Origin: Camarhynchus parvulus
Taxonomy: Eukaryota > Chordata > Aves > Passeriformes > Thraupidae
Assembly (NCBI RefSeq): GCF_901933205.1
Contig: NC_044573.1
Location: 58,468,493 to 58,532,492, forward strand
Reading direction: 5' to 3'
Length of the DNA: 64,000 bases
In this document: positions 40,371-51,052 of the stretch, piece by piece
How the letters are laid out: each line of letters begins with the position of its first letter
Position numbering within the stretch: the stretch's first letter is position 1
Position numbers and translations under genes: made by a program
The notes under the pieces: model-generated
The model's database searches: none
Told to the model about the DNA's origin: nothing
Seen by the model: only the letters and a program-made list of their open reading frames with translations

Positions 40371-40870
40371 GCTGTGAATGTTTATATTGCATCAGTAGTT
40401 GGCAGCTCGTATATAGCCAAACAGATCCATGATATCCTAACTCCCAGTTGCATAAAAATTTCCATTGTGTATGTCAGCTGCAATTGCTTTGCTCTGGTTT
40501 GCTCTTTTTTTGAAAAGGACATAAAGGACAGAAAAATGGTACGTCTGGTTTTACGAGGTGGTTGCATTATGAGGTGGCATCTGCAGAGTCTAAATACAGA
40601 CTTGAAATTGGTACTAGAACAACCTTGGTTACATGTGTTCTTTTTATGTTCTCACTTAAAAGAAAGCATAACTTGGCAGCAATACAGAATACTGCTGATC
40701 TGAGTACTCTTGTGTTTTAAACTGCTTGGCTCTGTGAACATCTCACTTCTCACTCTCTTGGTATAGCTAGGTTGAATGTGCTCCTCTTTTTGTGGAAGCA
40801 AGGATGGACTTACATTTTTACTGATATTTCTGCATTATAATTTTGGAACAGGAATATTTGTTGTGCTATA

Positions 40871-40925
40871 AACACATGTGTGTATATATGGATGCATAAA
40901 TATATATGTATGCATATATATAATA
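40871..40925. repeat. TA/TG-rich compound microsatellite
   Basis: Alternating TA, TG and GCATA units, read directly. The tract is imperfect. Confidence 0.8.
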
Positions 40926-41300
40926 AGAATAGTGATTATAATTTACACATTGGTTGTTACTATCAGTTGACATCTCAAACACGTGGTACAAAATTAAATG
41001 GAATCCATTTTATAAAGTAACAAACTGTGCAAACCGTGATGCTGCTTTCTTAAGAGTGTCCTGCTCTATTAAAATATTTCTAGCTTCTGAACTGACTGTA
41101 TCACAACAGTTATCTTCAGTTCATGTTTAGAGACATTCTAGTAGGAACATGAGTTTTCCCAGAAAAGTTATGTTATCCTATAATTGAAACTGTGTAGTAA
41201 TGCTTGTCCCCAAATAGCTTACAAAGAAATTGCACTTGAAAAGTTTGGTTTTGCAAATTAAATATTCTTCTAGATTTTTAAACCCTTGTCTCTATATCAC

Positions 41301-41348
41301 TCTCTCTATATATATACATACACACACATGCACACATATATATATATG
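41301..41348. repeat. (TC)n(TA)n(CA)n(TA)n compound microsatellite
   Basis: Short TC, TA and CA runs follow each other and end in a TATATATATATA tract. It is likely variable in length between individuals. Confidence 0.88.
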
Positions 41349-42329
41349 AAATAACTCAGAGTCTTTCAATTCTGCAAGTAGGATCTTCTACTGAAAGCCA
41401 GTAGTGAGAGGCTTCTTATGCTTTTGAATCCATAACAGAGCTCTATAAATACTAGTTGCTGATGGTATAATGTCTTTTCATTTTGCTGCTGTCTAGAATG
41501 TAGACTCACACACTTGGGCTTTGTGACATGGTAGTGTTTTTCCTTATGTGGAAGAACCATGAACTGACAAAAAGATGTTTAAAGATACAATGGACACTGC
41601 TTAGTGTATCCAAGTTCTTTGTTTATTATGACTTCCTAATAAGAAGCTGTGCAATATTTTACAGTTATACTTGCAATATATTTCCTGTACATTTGCCTGC
41701 CTTATGTTTCTAGATGTCAAAGACTTGATATTAACTGTGGATTTTAGTATATAAACTTTATAAAAAAGCATCTGATTCTAGATGTGGTCTTGATATGATA
41801 GCGTACATTATTTTGCACTAATCTATAGATTTCCTTTACTGAAATTTGTATAACTGAAACTTGCATTTGCAAGATATGATCACTGACCTGCACATCAACT
41901 TTGGAAAAAAAGTGGTACCTATTACATGCATCTAAGATTCTTTGAACTCTCTCTTGCTAATATTTTTTCTGCTTTCGATTTACCACTTTTCTATATTGGT
42001 GATTTTTCTTCCTAAACTGAAGGTGAAGCTGTCAAGAAAATTAAGTGGTTACTTCAGATGCCTAGAGGAAGTAGGCATCTTTCCTGAGGAGTAAGATTTT
42101 TTGAAATCTTAAAATCTTAAAATTTTTGAGACTTAAAATTCCCTGCTCCCCATTTCAGAAGTCACTCTTGACTTCTACTTTCTTGATTTAGCCTTGCTAC
42201 TTGGGCTACTAAATGTGGTTGTTTTATAATTTTGCTTCTGTGAAAGTTTTCTGATCTTCCTGAGTAGAATGGCTGCTGGACAATGCAATTTTGAATAAAG
42301 CTCTGGTTTCTTAGGGAATAAATCAACAA

Positions 42330-42790
42330 TGCCTTCACTCTTTGCTCAGTGCATACCTTCTTTTCTCCTCTCCCTCCGCTCTTGGCCTTTGCCGAGCTGC
42401 GGGAGTGCCAGAATGGGGCCCCTGGAGTGCTCCACCACTGTCTGTGGGGACAATGGCCACAGTGTCACCCAGGCCTACACAGGGGCTGCCAATGGTGTTT
42501 TTGTGGAATGACAGTGGTGTGTGGCATCTACTGAAATCTGTAGGATAAGCAAATGCAAAAATTCCTATAAGCTGGCAGACCTTTGAAAAGGCCATGTTGT
42601 GGCCTCTATGATAAATGCCACAAATAGCAGAGCTGTCATGAAGGAGTTGGTTCAAACTGGAGGCTGCATGCCAGTCATGGTCAGATTTGAACTGTGGAAA
42701 GAACTCCTCATCTCCCCACCCCTGAGCATGTGGTGTGAGCCGTCTGCTCTAAGTCTTTGTCTCCTGTCAGCAGGAGACAAAGATTTTCCT
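42330..42790. other. Unclassified GC-richer block ending in a perfect hairpin
   Basis: This segment is distinctly GC-richer than its surroundings and has a 106-codon open frame on the - strand (42335-42655) plus shorter ones on the + strand. No protein family was recognised. It contains the 13-bp hairpin at 42754-42783 and stops about 100 bp before an antisense CR1. It could be a worn non-autonomous element or a retrocopy fragment. Confidence 0.3.
42754..42783. repeat. 13-bp perfect inverted repeat, TCAG loop
   Basis: Arms TCTTTGTCTCCTG and CAGGAGACAAAGA flank a 4-nt loop. After one G/T mismatch two more A/T pairs extend the stem. It is the strongest hairpin I found in the window. Confidence 0.9.
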
Positions 42791-42889
42791 TAAAACCTGA
42801 TGCACAGAAGTAGAGCCTGGACCTATTTTCTTTACTGACACTACAGACTTATGGAATGTTTACATTCCCAGTTTCAGGTACAAGAATCA

Positions 42890-43205
42890 CAAAATGCTAG
42901 AATGGTACTGTAAAAAACTTCTAGTTTTTAAACCCCCTGCTTAGGCCAGGACACCTTCCACCTGACCAGGTTGCTCAGAGCCCCATTCAACCTGGCCTTG
43001 AATATTTCCAGGGATGGGACATCCACAGCTTCACTGAGCAACCTGTTGCAGTGCCTCACCACCCTCACAGTAAAGGATTTTTTCCTAATACCTAATCTGC
43101 ACCTACTCTCTTTAAAGCCATTGCCCCTTGTCCTGTCACTACGTGCCCTTTCCTTCCCTTCTCTCTTAAGCTCCCTTTAGATGACTGGAAGGCTGCTGGC
43201 AACAT
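42890..43205 (-). mobile_element. CR1 LINE 3' fragment, antisense
   Basis: It starts at the degenerate terminal repeat AGAATCACAAAATG and follows the antisense CR1 3' UTR: CAGGACACCTTCCACC, CCAGGTTGCTCAGAGCCCC, GGGATGGGACATCCACAGC, CACCACCCTCACAGTAAAGG, CCTTGTCCTGTCACTACG, then ACTGGAAGGCTGCT. It is about 315 bp, 5'-truncated, and carries no coding. Confidence 0.94.
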
Positions 43206-44225
43206 CACAAGAAGAACAGATCAAACTTCAGGACTGACTGCCATTTGCTTAAGCTCTTGTAATACTGAGCTCACCAAGTGAGCTTGAAAGTGGCCATTTT
43301 AAAATGCTTTTTAAGAATATGGTAAAATGATGATCAGTCTTCAGTTACTATATTTATAAAGCAACGGACTATAATACGTAAGCTAACCCCAAACAAAACC
43401 TTCAGGTTTTTTTCCTTTGTTACTGGCTTCCAAGTATAATATTTTTAGGGAAAATAACTTCTTGAAGATTTCTTGTTCTTTATCTAATGAATTTTTTGGG
43501 TACTGAGATTCCAGAAATACATGGATAGAAAGCAGCCATCTTATTTTCTGCCCTTCAAAACAAACCACTGCAGTATGTAGACAGCTAGACATGTTGCATT
43601 ATGTTCAGCTTCTACTTGCAGGCTGCTTCTGCTGGTCTGAACATCAACTCTTAGTGGTCTACTTGTTCTTTTTGTCTTTTGAAGATAACACGCTTTATTT
43701 TTCAGTACATTCATATAATGGGATTCATAAGTCACTGAGATGTATACCAAAATGATAAAAATGCTGAAGGTAACATTGTAGAAACTATATTAATTTTTAG
43801 AAGATAATACAGCTCAGATAAAGAAGCCTTCTGCTATTTAAAAAATAAAGATCCAGAAAAACCAAGACTATTTAGTGACACTTAATAGTGCAAAAAATAT
43901 AAATTTTTCAGGTACTGAATTTTCCTTGTGTACTTATGTTGTTATTGTTTCGGGGTTTTTTGATATATTGAAAAAAACATTGAAATTTCCCTTTTTTTTT
44001 CTTCAATGCTATGTATAGATTTGAAATATGGTGAACAGTCTTTGTGTTCTTATGTTTCTAACAGTTTTATAATCTGCTGTATGTATATTTTAAATTTTCC
44101 TGAATAATGTCTTTGAATAACAGTATCTGGAATTAAGGACCTTACTGATTTACTTATCTTAATTGTCTCTTTTTTTCTTATTTTTCCTTATTTTTTCCTT
44201 CTTTTCCTACCCTCTCACTTCTCAG

Positions 44226-44330
44226 AAAAGAGCAAGAGGACAAGTGCTGTTTGATAAAGTATGTGAGCACCTCAATTTACTGGAAAAGGACTATTTTGGG
44301 CTGTTGTTTTATGAGAATTCAGAGCAGAAG
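44226..44330 (+). CDS. EPB41L2: EPB41L2 coding exon 3: FERM F1 lobe
   Basis: This 105-nt phase 0-0 exon encodes residues 224-258. A long T/C-rich tract ends in CTCAG, and the donor is GTAAGC. It reads [16 protein letters not shown], then [12 protein letters not shown], the F1 helix and following strand that are nearly invariant in 4.1 proteins. It starts KRARG where human 4.1G, as I recall it, has KHAKG: two conservative basic changes. In the family the F1 lobe contacts membrane partners and calmodulin-sensitive surfaces; nothing here suggests loss of that role. Confidence 0.95.
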
Positions 44331-45900
44331 GTAAGCCTGTATGAGGGTTTTGTTTGTTTTTCATCACTGCCACTCACTTCAATAGTTCAGTGAGGTATAT
44401 TCTATTAAATGTTTGCCATTTCAAACACTTGAGTAAATTTTGCTGCCTTTTCTCATAGATGTGTAAGAATGCTTTGTTTGTGAACATGAAAGGAATCTGG
44501 CCCATAAGTCTGTTATGACTAGGCCTTTGAGTTCCTTTATTTTTAAGTTTTAAAGAAAATTTTTGGCCTTTGTAAAGAGGCTGAAGCTGGTCCATCACTG
44601 GTATTGAATGCTCATTTTACAAAGGAATGGCATTTGAGATGACTGCATTTGAAAGGATTTCTTAAATGCCATTTGGTAACTTCCATCTTCTTTTGCACTT
44701 GCTTTTTTGTTGGATGGTTGAGCATATCTAGATTGCTCAGCTGAGGAAAATCTTAAATCAGTCAGTGGTGAGTGCTCCATTAATTACCAAAACCCAAGTT
44801 ATCTTTTTAACATCTTAACATTATAGGTTTACACTGGGCTGCCTGTTGCTTCCTCCATGAGCTAAAGATTTATGTGTTTTCATTTTTTCTTCAGAAAAAA
44901 TCAGATGAATAATTACAACGTGAAGCTGGAAAAATTGTATTCCTTTTTAATCTGTGTTTGTAGTAAAAGCATCATTACATCATACTGCATCTAAAAGTAA
45001 TTGCTTTTTTCTGTCATCTTCCTCTTAACAGTATTTTAAAAAATTTTTAGTGTAATTTCCTGATCTGAATAGATCTGAATTTCTAGCAACTTCCATTCCT
45101 GTAAAGCTTTTTTCTAGAGTTAGTTGCTTTGGTGCAAAGGTTTCTGTGCAGTATTGAACAAAATACTTAATTACTCTATATTAAAAATCCCTGTATACAA
45201 AATGAGCTTGTTATAGTATTATTTAGATATTTAATTTTTGTTCTTGATTTCTAAACCATTTCCAGACATAAGAACTTCTTTGGTGTAACGATGAAGAGCA
45301 TCTCTGTTGATCTTCTAACTAATATCACAATCTTACCTGTTATTTTCACTTGTTGCTTTATTTGTGCTTCTCACTATTGAAAAACTGTACTGTATATGCA
45401 CAACAAAATAACATAAACAGCAGTCTGATCTCTGGCAAGAGAGAAAAGGTCTAATACTAGACCTGAGATCCTTGATCTGTACCAGAAAGTAGCCCACTGA
45501 GTAGATCCCAGGAGATAAACTAGGGAGCTTCAGGTTTTTTGAAAATTGAGCAAAAAAGTCTGAATTGGTGTAGGGTTATGTCTTTTTTTTTTTTCTTCTC
45601 CTTTTTTTTCTTTCCTCTAGTTAGACTAAGACTTTCTTGGTATTCTTCAGTCATTGGAATAGAGAAACTGAGGTCCACTCTTGAAAACACCCCATCTGTT
45701 TTTTTATATGCCTTTTTCCTTGGAGGTACTAAAAACTTGACTGGATATGAACCCGGACAAACTGAGCTAATTCAAAACTGGCTCTTGAAACACAGTTATG
45801 TCTTGAACCAGTTATGTCCAGAGATCTCTTTCAGTGTGAATGAGTCCTTGAATTCCTTATCCATTGAGTGTGAAGGTGGTACTGTAGCAGCACTCATAAG

Positions 45901-45940
45901 TATTTATATAAATTAAGAGGTATTTACATAAATTGAGAAA
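45901..45940. repeat. 20-bp tandem duplication, two units
   Basis: Units read TATTTATATAAATTAAGAGG and TATTTACATAAATTGAGAAA, with four differences. This is a local AT-rich duplication. Confidence 0.75.
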
Positions 45941-46344
45941 TATCTGATAATGGGGTCCCTATTCAAAAGTAGAATAGATCACTTCTCACCTGAGTTATGG
46001 ACAGCAGCAGGCTTTTATTTAAAAATTTCTGGAGAAATGTGGTTCTTTTTGTTATGAAGACTAAACAACCAGAGTTGTTGGATTTTGTCTTCTTCATGCA
46101 AAAACATTTCTAGTGTTATTTGGAGAAACTTAAAAAAAACCTCTTTCCTAGCAAATTTGTTTCACATTTCCTACTTTCTCAGGACTTTTACTGGATTTAG
46201 GGCCCTCTTTTTTGTTCACCTCTGTATTGAGTTACTTCTTAATTTGTTACTAGATCTTTTTTTTTTCTGTTATGACTGTTACCTTTTTAGATTAAAATGC
46301 CACAAATCCCTGACCTCCAGGCCAGTCAGTACTAAATGCTGAAT

Positions 46345-46570
46345 GATGTGTTTTTCCCATTCTTGTGCACTCATCACAGCCACCCATTGATGAGCCAGCT
46401 GTTGAATGCAGCGGCAGCTGTGGCGTGTGGCAACTGAATGCCAGGCACTCTGTTGAATTAGAGCTGCTCCCCAATGCACCATCGGGGTACCATTGGAGGA
46501 GCAGTCCCATTAACTCTTCTCCATGGGTGTTCTGTGCAGCTGGGAGAGAGGTTATGGCTTCCAATCAGAA
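46345..46570. other. Unclassified GC-richer block
   Basis: About 225 bp of GC-richer sequence with open frames on both strands of 72-90 codons. No family, splice pair or repeat signature is recognised. It may be an old insertion. Confidence 0.25.
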
Positions 46571-48410
46571 TAATTTTTGTTAGCTTTAATACACACTTTA
46601 AAACTGTTTAGGCCAAATTAGTAATTAATGATTTCTTTCATTTTTTTCAAATGTTAAATTTATTAGGCTGAAGTTTAGTTAGAGATTTCATTGCATTGCA
46701 CCCTCAGAAGTTCATGAATGCTCCATTCACATTGTAATCGGTCTGCAGAAGTGTTAGAAAGCTTCTGCTCTTATGTTTTGGGTGCCAGCTGGAAATGCTG
46801 CTTTTCTGGATTTGTACAAAATACTTTTGTACTGGTAGAGAACATTTTGTTCTTTGACAATACATTACTTTGTCTCATCTATAACCTTACCATTCACAAA
46901 TTAAACAAATAGATTTCAGCCTACTGGAGCAAAGTAATGTGTATACACTTTGTCTTTTGTTTTGAAAGACAGACCTGTCTATTCTTCATTAAGAGCTCTA
47001 ATTTTGGGTAGATTCTTTTGTGGTGTTTGTTTTTATCCATGACAAAAGGCACAGATGCAAACAAAAACCCCCCCCCTGTAATTGTGCCTGTAAATTGAAT
47101 ATATGCATCTGATTTTATTTGACGGAGCAGTGAGGAAAGTTGGTGGCTACGTGTGCTTCCAATAAGCTTATTTCAGGCTTGGAAAAATCAGAAAATGGAC
47201 TCTATAACTTGTGTAAAGAAGGGATTATTCTTATCATCTTGCAGCATAGTCTGTGTTGTATGTTCTTTTCTCCTGCTTTGTAGTGATAAAAGATGAAGCT
47301 CTGAAAGTATTATGTACTCAGAAATCCTTTTTTTCCTGTTGTAGTTATTCCATGCCATATCCTCTATTTATTTAGTTGATGCTGTGTCTAAAATGTAAGG
47401 ATTTAAGATACTTTTAGTTATTGTAGTTGCAAGAATATGGCTGTGGTTAATTTCATAGTGGATTCCTTGCCAAAACTGAAAACCTAGGATGATAGCTGTA
47501 GCTGAAGTGCATCTCAGTTTATAAATTATTTGAAGACTTATGTTGTCTTCCAAGGCCTTTCCATGTCAATGGTCTTATAACAAGAAGCCTGACTTAAGCA
47601 TTATAAATGGTATCCAGGATTTTGTAGAAGTGCTTTCTAACTCTTCCTTTGTAAAAATGTTATGGACTTTGCCTTCTGTGGAAAAATTATAATATATATG
47701 GAAAAGTAGAGATCCCAGACAAAGCAATAAATGTGAAATTATTGTCTTTTTTAAACATTACAATTGTAATAAATTATAAACATGAGGGTTTGGTTTTAAT
47801 TTGTAAATAGTATTCATTTAATGTACACATGGTGCACTGGTGATGAAATCTACTTGGACCAAGCTCATTTACAACAGACAGCTTGGTGTGTTGGTCCATA
47901 TTCATAGGAGGCACATTCTCTGAAGCAGGGGTAATCTATGTTAAAGATTTGCACTACTGCAGAAACAGAGTTCCACATCCTCCTAATTCACACAGATCTG
48001 TGAAACTAGACTAGCATTTTTGTCTTCCTGAGAGAAGATGGACTTTGGGTGCAAAGGCCCCTGATGGAGACTGGGGGATATGGTATTGGGAAAGAGTGTT
48101 GCATCTGGAATTTGTTTGCTACCATAGACTGAAAAAGGTGGGTCACATTATACCCAGGATGCTCTGCTTTGCTGAGTTAGGTGAGAAACATTGGTAGAAA
48201 TAAGCCTTTGGCAACATTTGTGCTGGCACTGAGGTATTCCCTCAGACTTTAAAACTGCAAGTACCTGCAGTGGCCTGTGAAAAAGCAGATATTTTCCTTG
48301 GCCTCACAAGGCAGTATCTAACTCTTCCCTGCATTTCACGTCTATCTTTGAAACATTGCAAAACCTGCTGTCAGGCTGGCTTTATGTATGTTTCTTCCAT
48401 GAATGTGCTT

Positions 48411-48427
48411 GTGTGTGTGTGTGTGTG
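48411..48427. repeat. (GT)n dinucleotide run
   Basis: Eight GT units within the intron just upstream of exon 4, read directly. Confidence 0.88.
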
Positions 48428-48752
48428 GCCTTGGGAAGTAAAGCTTCAAACTCAGTGAAGGAAAGTCTTAGTAATTGTAGGTTCCTAGTCTCTTAACTTG
48501 TTTTATTAACATGTATGGGTAAAACCAGTAAACAGGATTGTCTGAGTTACCAATGAATATATGTTACAAATTCCTTAGTCTCACTTCCAAAAGTTAATTT
48601 TTGGATGATCTGTCACAACAGTCTCTTTGCACATATCAATAGTAACTGAAATGTAAAAGCTAATTAATATGTTGCACAGATTATATCAAAGTATTTTTGG
48701 TATTGAGGATTTTAAATGCTTGCTGTGGTTTGCTTGTTCTTTTTTTTTTCAG

Positions 48753-48795
48753 AACTGGCTAGATTCTTCGAAGGAAATTAAGAGACAAATTCGAA
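48753..48795 (+). CDS. EPB41L2: EPB41L2 coding exon 4: 43-nt FERM F1 microexon-like piece
   Basis: This very small exon is preceded by a run of T's ending CAG and followed by GTAAGT. It encodes residues 259-272 (NWLDSSKEIKRQIR) plus the first base of codon 273. The length is not a multiple of three, so skipping would break the frame. Size and phase match what I recall for the corresponding 4.1-family exon. It completes a helix of the F1 lobe. It is too short to be found as an open frame; it was placed by family sequence and splice sites. Confidence 0.94.
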
Positions 48796-49049
48796 GTAAG
48801 TACTTCTGTATTCAGATGTTATGCTCCTTTTTACCTCACAGAAATATTCTTCATAATTTAGTAGCCTGGATGTCGATTGCTAACAGCTTTAAAATAATTT
48901 CTATCTGATAGTGATGTATTCACCTTAAAACAGGAAGCAAATCTTCTATTTCCATCCCCTGTCCAAGTAGAGGAGAGGGAGTCACTCAGAATTATGCTGT
49001 AGAAGTTAAGGATTATACTATATTATATGTTATTATTATATCTCTATAT

Positions 49050-49069
49050 TATAATGATTAATCATTATA
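49050..49069. repeat. 20-bp perfect AT-rich palindrome
   Basis: TATAATGATTAATCATTATA equals its own reverse complement. It sits in an AT-rich tract (about 49015-49095) where such palindromes can arise by chance. Confidence 0.85.
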
Positions 49070-50907
49070 TTATATTGGAAACTAATCAAATATATTATTG
49101 ACCCAAAATTTTCTCTTGTTGTGTGAGTAATAGTTGATATTTTTGCATCCTGAAACCATAGATGTTTTTCCTCTTTGTGCTGATAGCTGGTTATTGGGTG
49201 GAGAATGCAATCATGCAAAGATGGTCATGATTGTCGTCATAGAATTTCCTTACTTTAAAGAATCACCAGAAGAATATGAACCTACAAAAAGAGAATTAAT
49301 ATGTTTTACAGAAAATTAATATTCTTCAATACTGATCAGTCCACCATTGACTTTTTGATAATGACCATCATTTTCAGAATGGAGATGGCATAGAGAGCAT
49401 AATCTTGGAATGTCTCACTACAGTACTTTTCAGACTGAATCTGCTTGAAATGCCTTTCTACTTCCTATACTTAGTACATGATGAGTAATTTATCTTACTC
49501 TGCATAAAGCTCTGTCGAAGCTCTTCACTAGCTGGGGAGTGTATAGAGAGTAAATGTAGGTGATACTCTGCTTGAGCCTACATATCACAAAATAAGTGGC
49601 CACTAAAATATGCTAGACAGCCCCTGCCCTTACTGAACTTATTGTCATTGCCGTACTCATTTGTGGCCAAACTAGGGTTTTTGTTGTTGTTTTGTTTTTA
49701 ATGGAAAACTTTTGGTAGTACCTGATAGGAAAGTGGGGAGAAGAGGCTGATGATAATATTTACAAACCTAGACTTACAATACGAAAATTTAAGCTAAGAA
49801 ACTGACTGTACTAGTAATTAAGAACAGCAGTGTGTTATTTATAATGACAAACAGATGGTTTCTTTACTGCTATTAACTCCACATTTTAAGGCAATACTTA
49901 TTTTTTCCAGAAGTCATAGTGATGTTAATTCCTTTTTCTTCACATCTTTGCCCATTGATGAAATCCCTTAATAGGAAGGTGTGGTTTATATTCTCATTAT
50001 AGAAATGAAAGTTACAGAGGCATCCTTGGAAGCTTTTTTTTTGATCCAACATGCTCTTGTGTAAACAAACTAGACCTATTAAAATAGTGAATGTACTAAT
50101 ATGCAAGTAGCACCACACCTTGAATTAAGGAAAAGTTACTGGTATTGGAACTTCTGCAGGTCTTCAGTGAAAATCTATCAGTTGTCCAAATATGCTGGCT
50201 AAAGGCTGTTTGGTTTGGTTTTAATAAACAACAAAGGATGGAGGATGTTGCTACTTTTTGTATCAACTTTGCTGATACAAATGTTGGTATCTTTTTGTAT
50301 TCTGTAGCACTTTGTGTGCTATCTAGCCTACAAGTTAGTGTCACAAATTTGAAGCGTAAGAACTGACCTGAAAATTTTTTGGATGCACTAGACAAAGTTC
50401 TTTTTAATACTGTATCATATGCAGTACAGAAATATATGTTAAGGGGGTTTGATTTTCCATACAGCATGAAGACCTACATTTTATACTGGAGAGCAAGTCC
50501 ATTGAATGTTATTGAATGAGGAGTCACGATGGGATGGTTTTGTCCGTCTGGTCTATAGTATTTCAGAGTTGATAGGCATAATAAAATAAATAGTGAAGTA
50601 AGAACATGATTTTAAGGATTTTAAAATGATGCTTGCTTACACCTAGATGAAAGTAATTATCATACTTTTAGTTGTGTTCCTCATCAGTAGTCTATTAAAG
50701 TTTCCAGATATTGGAATCTTACTGCAGGCACATTTAATCCTTCAGCTACATAAGTATCAAGTAATGAGACTTTTTTCTTTTCAGGTCTAATTCTAAATAT
50801 ATTTGTCTTTAATCAACAATGGAAATCCTGTGTACAAAAATACTCATTAAATTTAAGATACCTGTAAAACCTATTAGTGCATTTGAAATTTGGAAATGAC
50901 AAAACTC

Positions 50908-51052
50908 TTGAACCTGAGATTAGCTCAGCTGGATAGAGCCTGGTGCTAAAAGGCATAAAACAAGCCAAGGTTGTGGGTTCAATCCCCTCTATGGGCCATT
51001 CACTTGCTGATCTTTGTGGGTCCCTTCCAACTCTGAACATTTGGTGATTTCT
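50908..51052 (+). mobile_element. tRNA-Ile-derived SINE with CR1 tail (TguSINE1-like)
   Basis: The head at about 50915-50998 aligns by eye with tRNA-Ile(AAT): an A box (TTAGCTCAGCTGG, 50920-50932), TAGAGCCTGGTGCTAA around the anticodon, CCAAGG, a B box (GGTTCAATCCC, 50976-50986), and GGGCCA at the 3' side. The anticodon loop has about 8 extra bases and the 5' acceptor strand does not pair, so it is not a working tRNA. The tail (51016-51050: GTGGGTCCCTTCCAACTCTG, then AACATTTGGTGATTT) is a CR1 3' end. A tRNA-Ile head plus CR1-X tail is the TguSINE1 design described in passerines. Confidence 0.85.

Larger units (their letters stand above)
31318..44225 (+). other. EPB41L2 intron between coding exons 2 and 3 (12.9 kb)
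   Basis: Borders are GTAAGG and CTCAG. It holds two antisense CR1 copies (about 39430-40370 and 42890-43205), microsatellites at 40871-40925 and 41301-41348, and unclassified GC-richer blocks at about 38060-38560 and 42330-42790. From 31318 to about 38000 I see only AT-rich unique sequence with short T and A runs. No further exon was recognised. Confidence 0.85.
44331..48752 (+). other. EPB41L2 intron between coding exons 3 and 4 (4.4 kb)
   Basis: Borders are GTAAGC and TTCAG. It contains a strong pyrimidine tract with AG at 45620 followed by a roughly 99-codon open stretch, a 20-bp tandem duplication at 45901-45940, an unclassified GC-richer block at 46345-46570, a C9 run near 47070, and a (GT)n tract at 48411-48427. 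No recognised transposon. Confidence 0.85.

Noticed and set aside
45539..45916. 125-codon open frame as an EPB41L2 exon
   Set aside because: The frame includes the pyrimidine tract itself, and splicing from exon 3 gives an immediate stop. Kept only as a finding.
49050..49069. Replication origin or protein site at an AT palindrome
   Set aside because: AT-only palindromes arise readily in this composition and nothing around it supports a function.
50915..50998. Functional tRNA-Ile gene
   Set aside because: The A and B boxes are there, but the acceptor stem does not pair, the anticodon loop is enlarged, and a CR1 tail follows. It is a SINE head.
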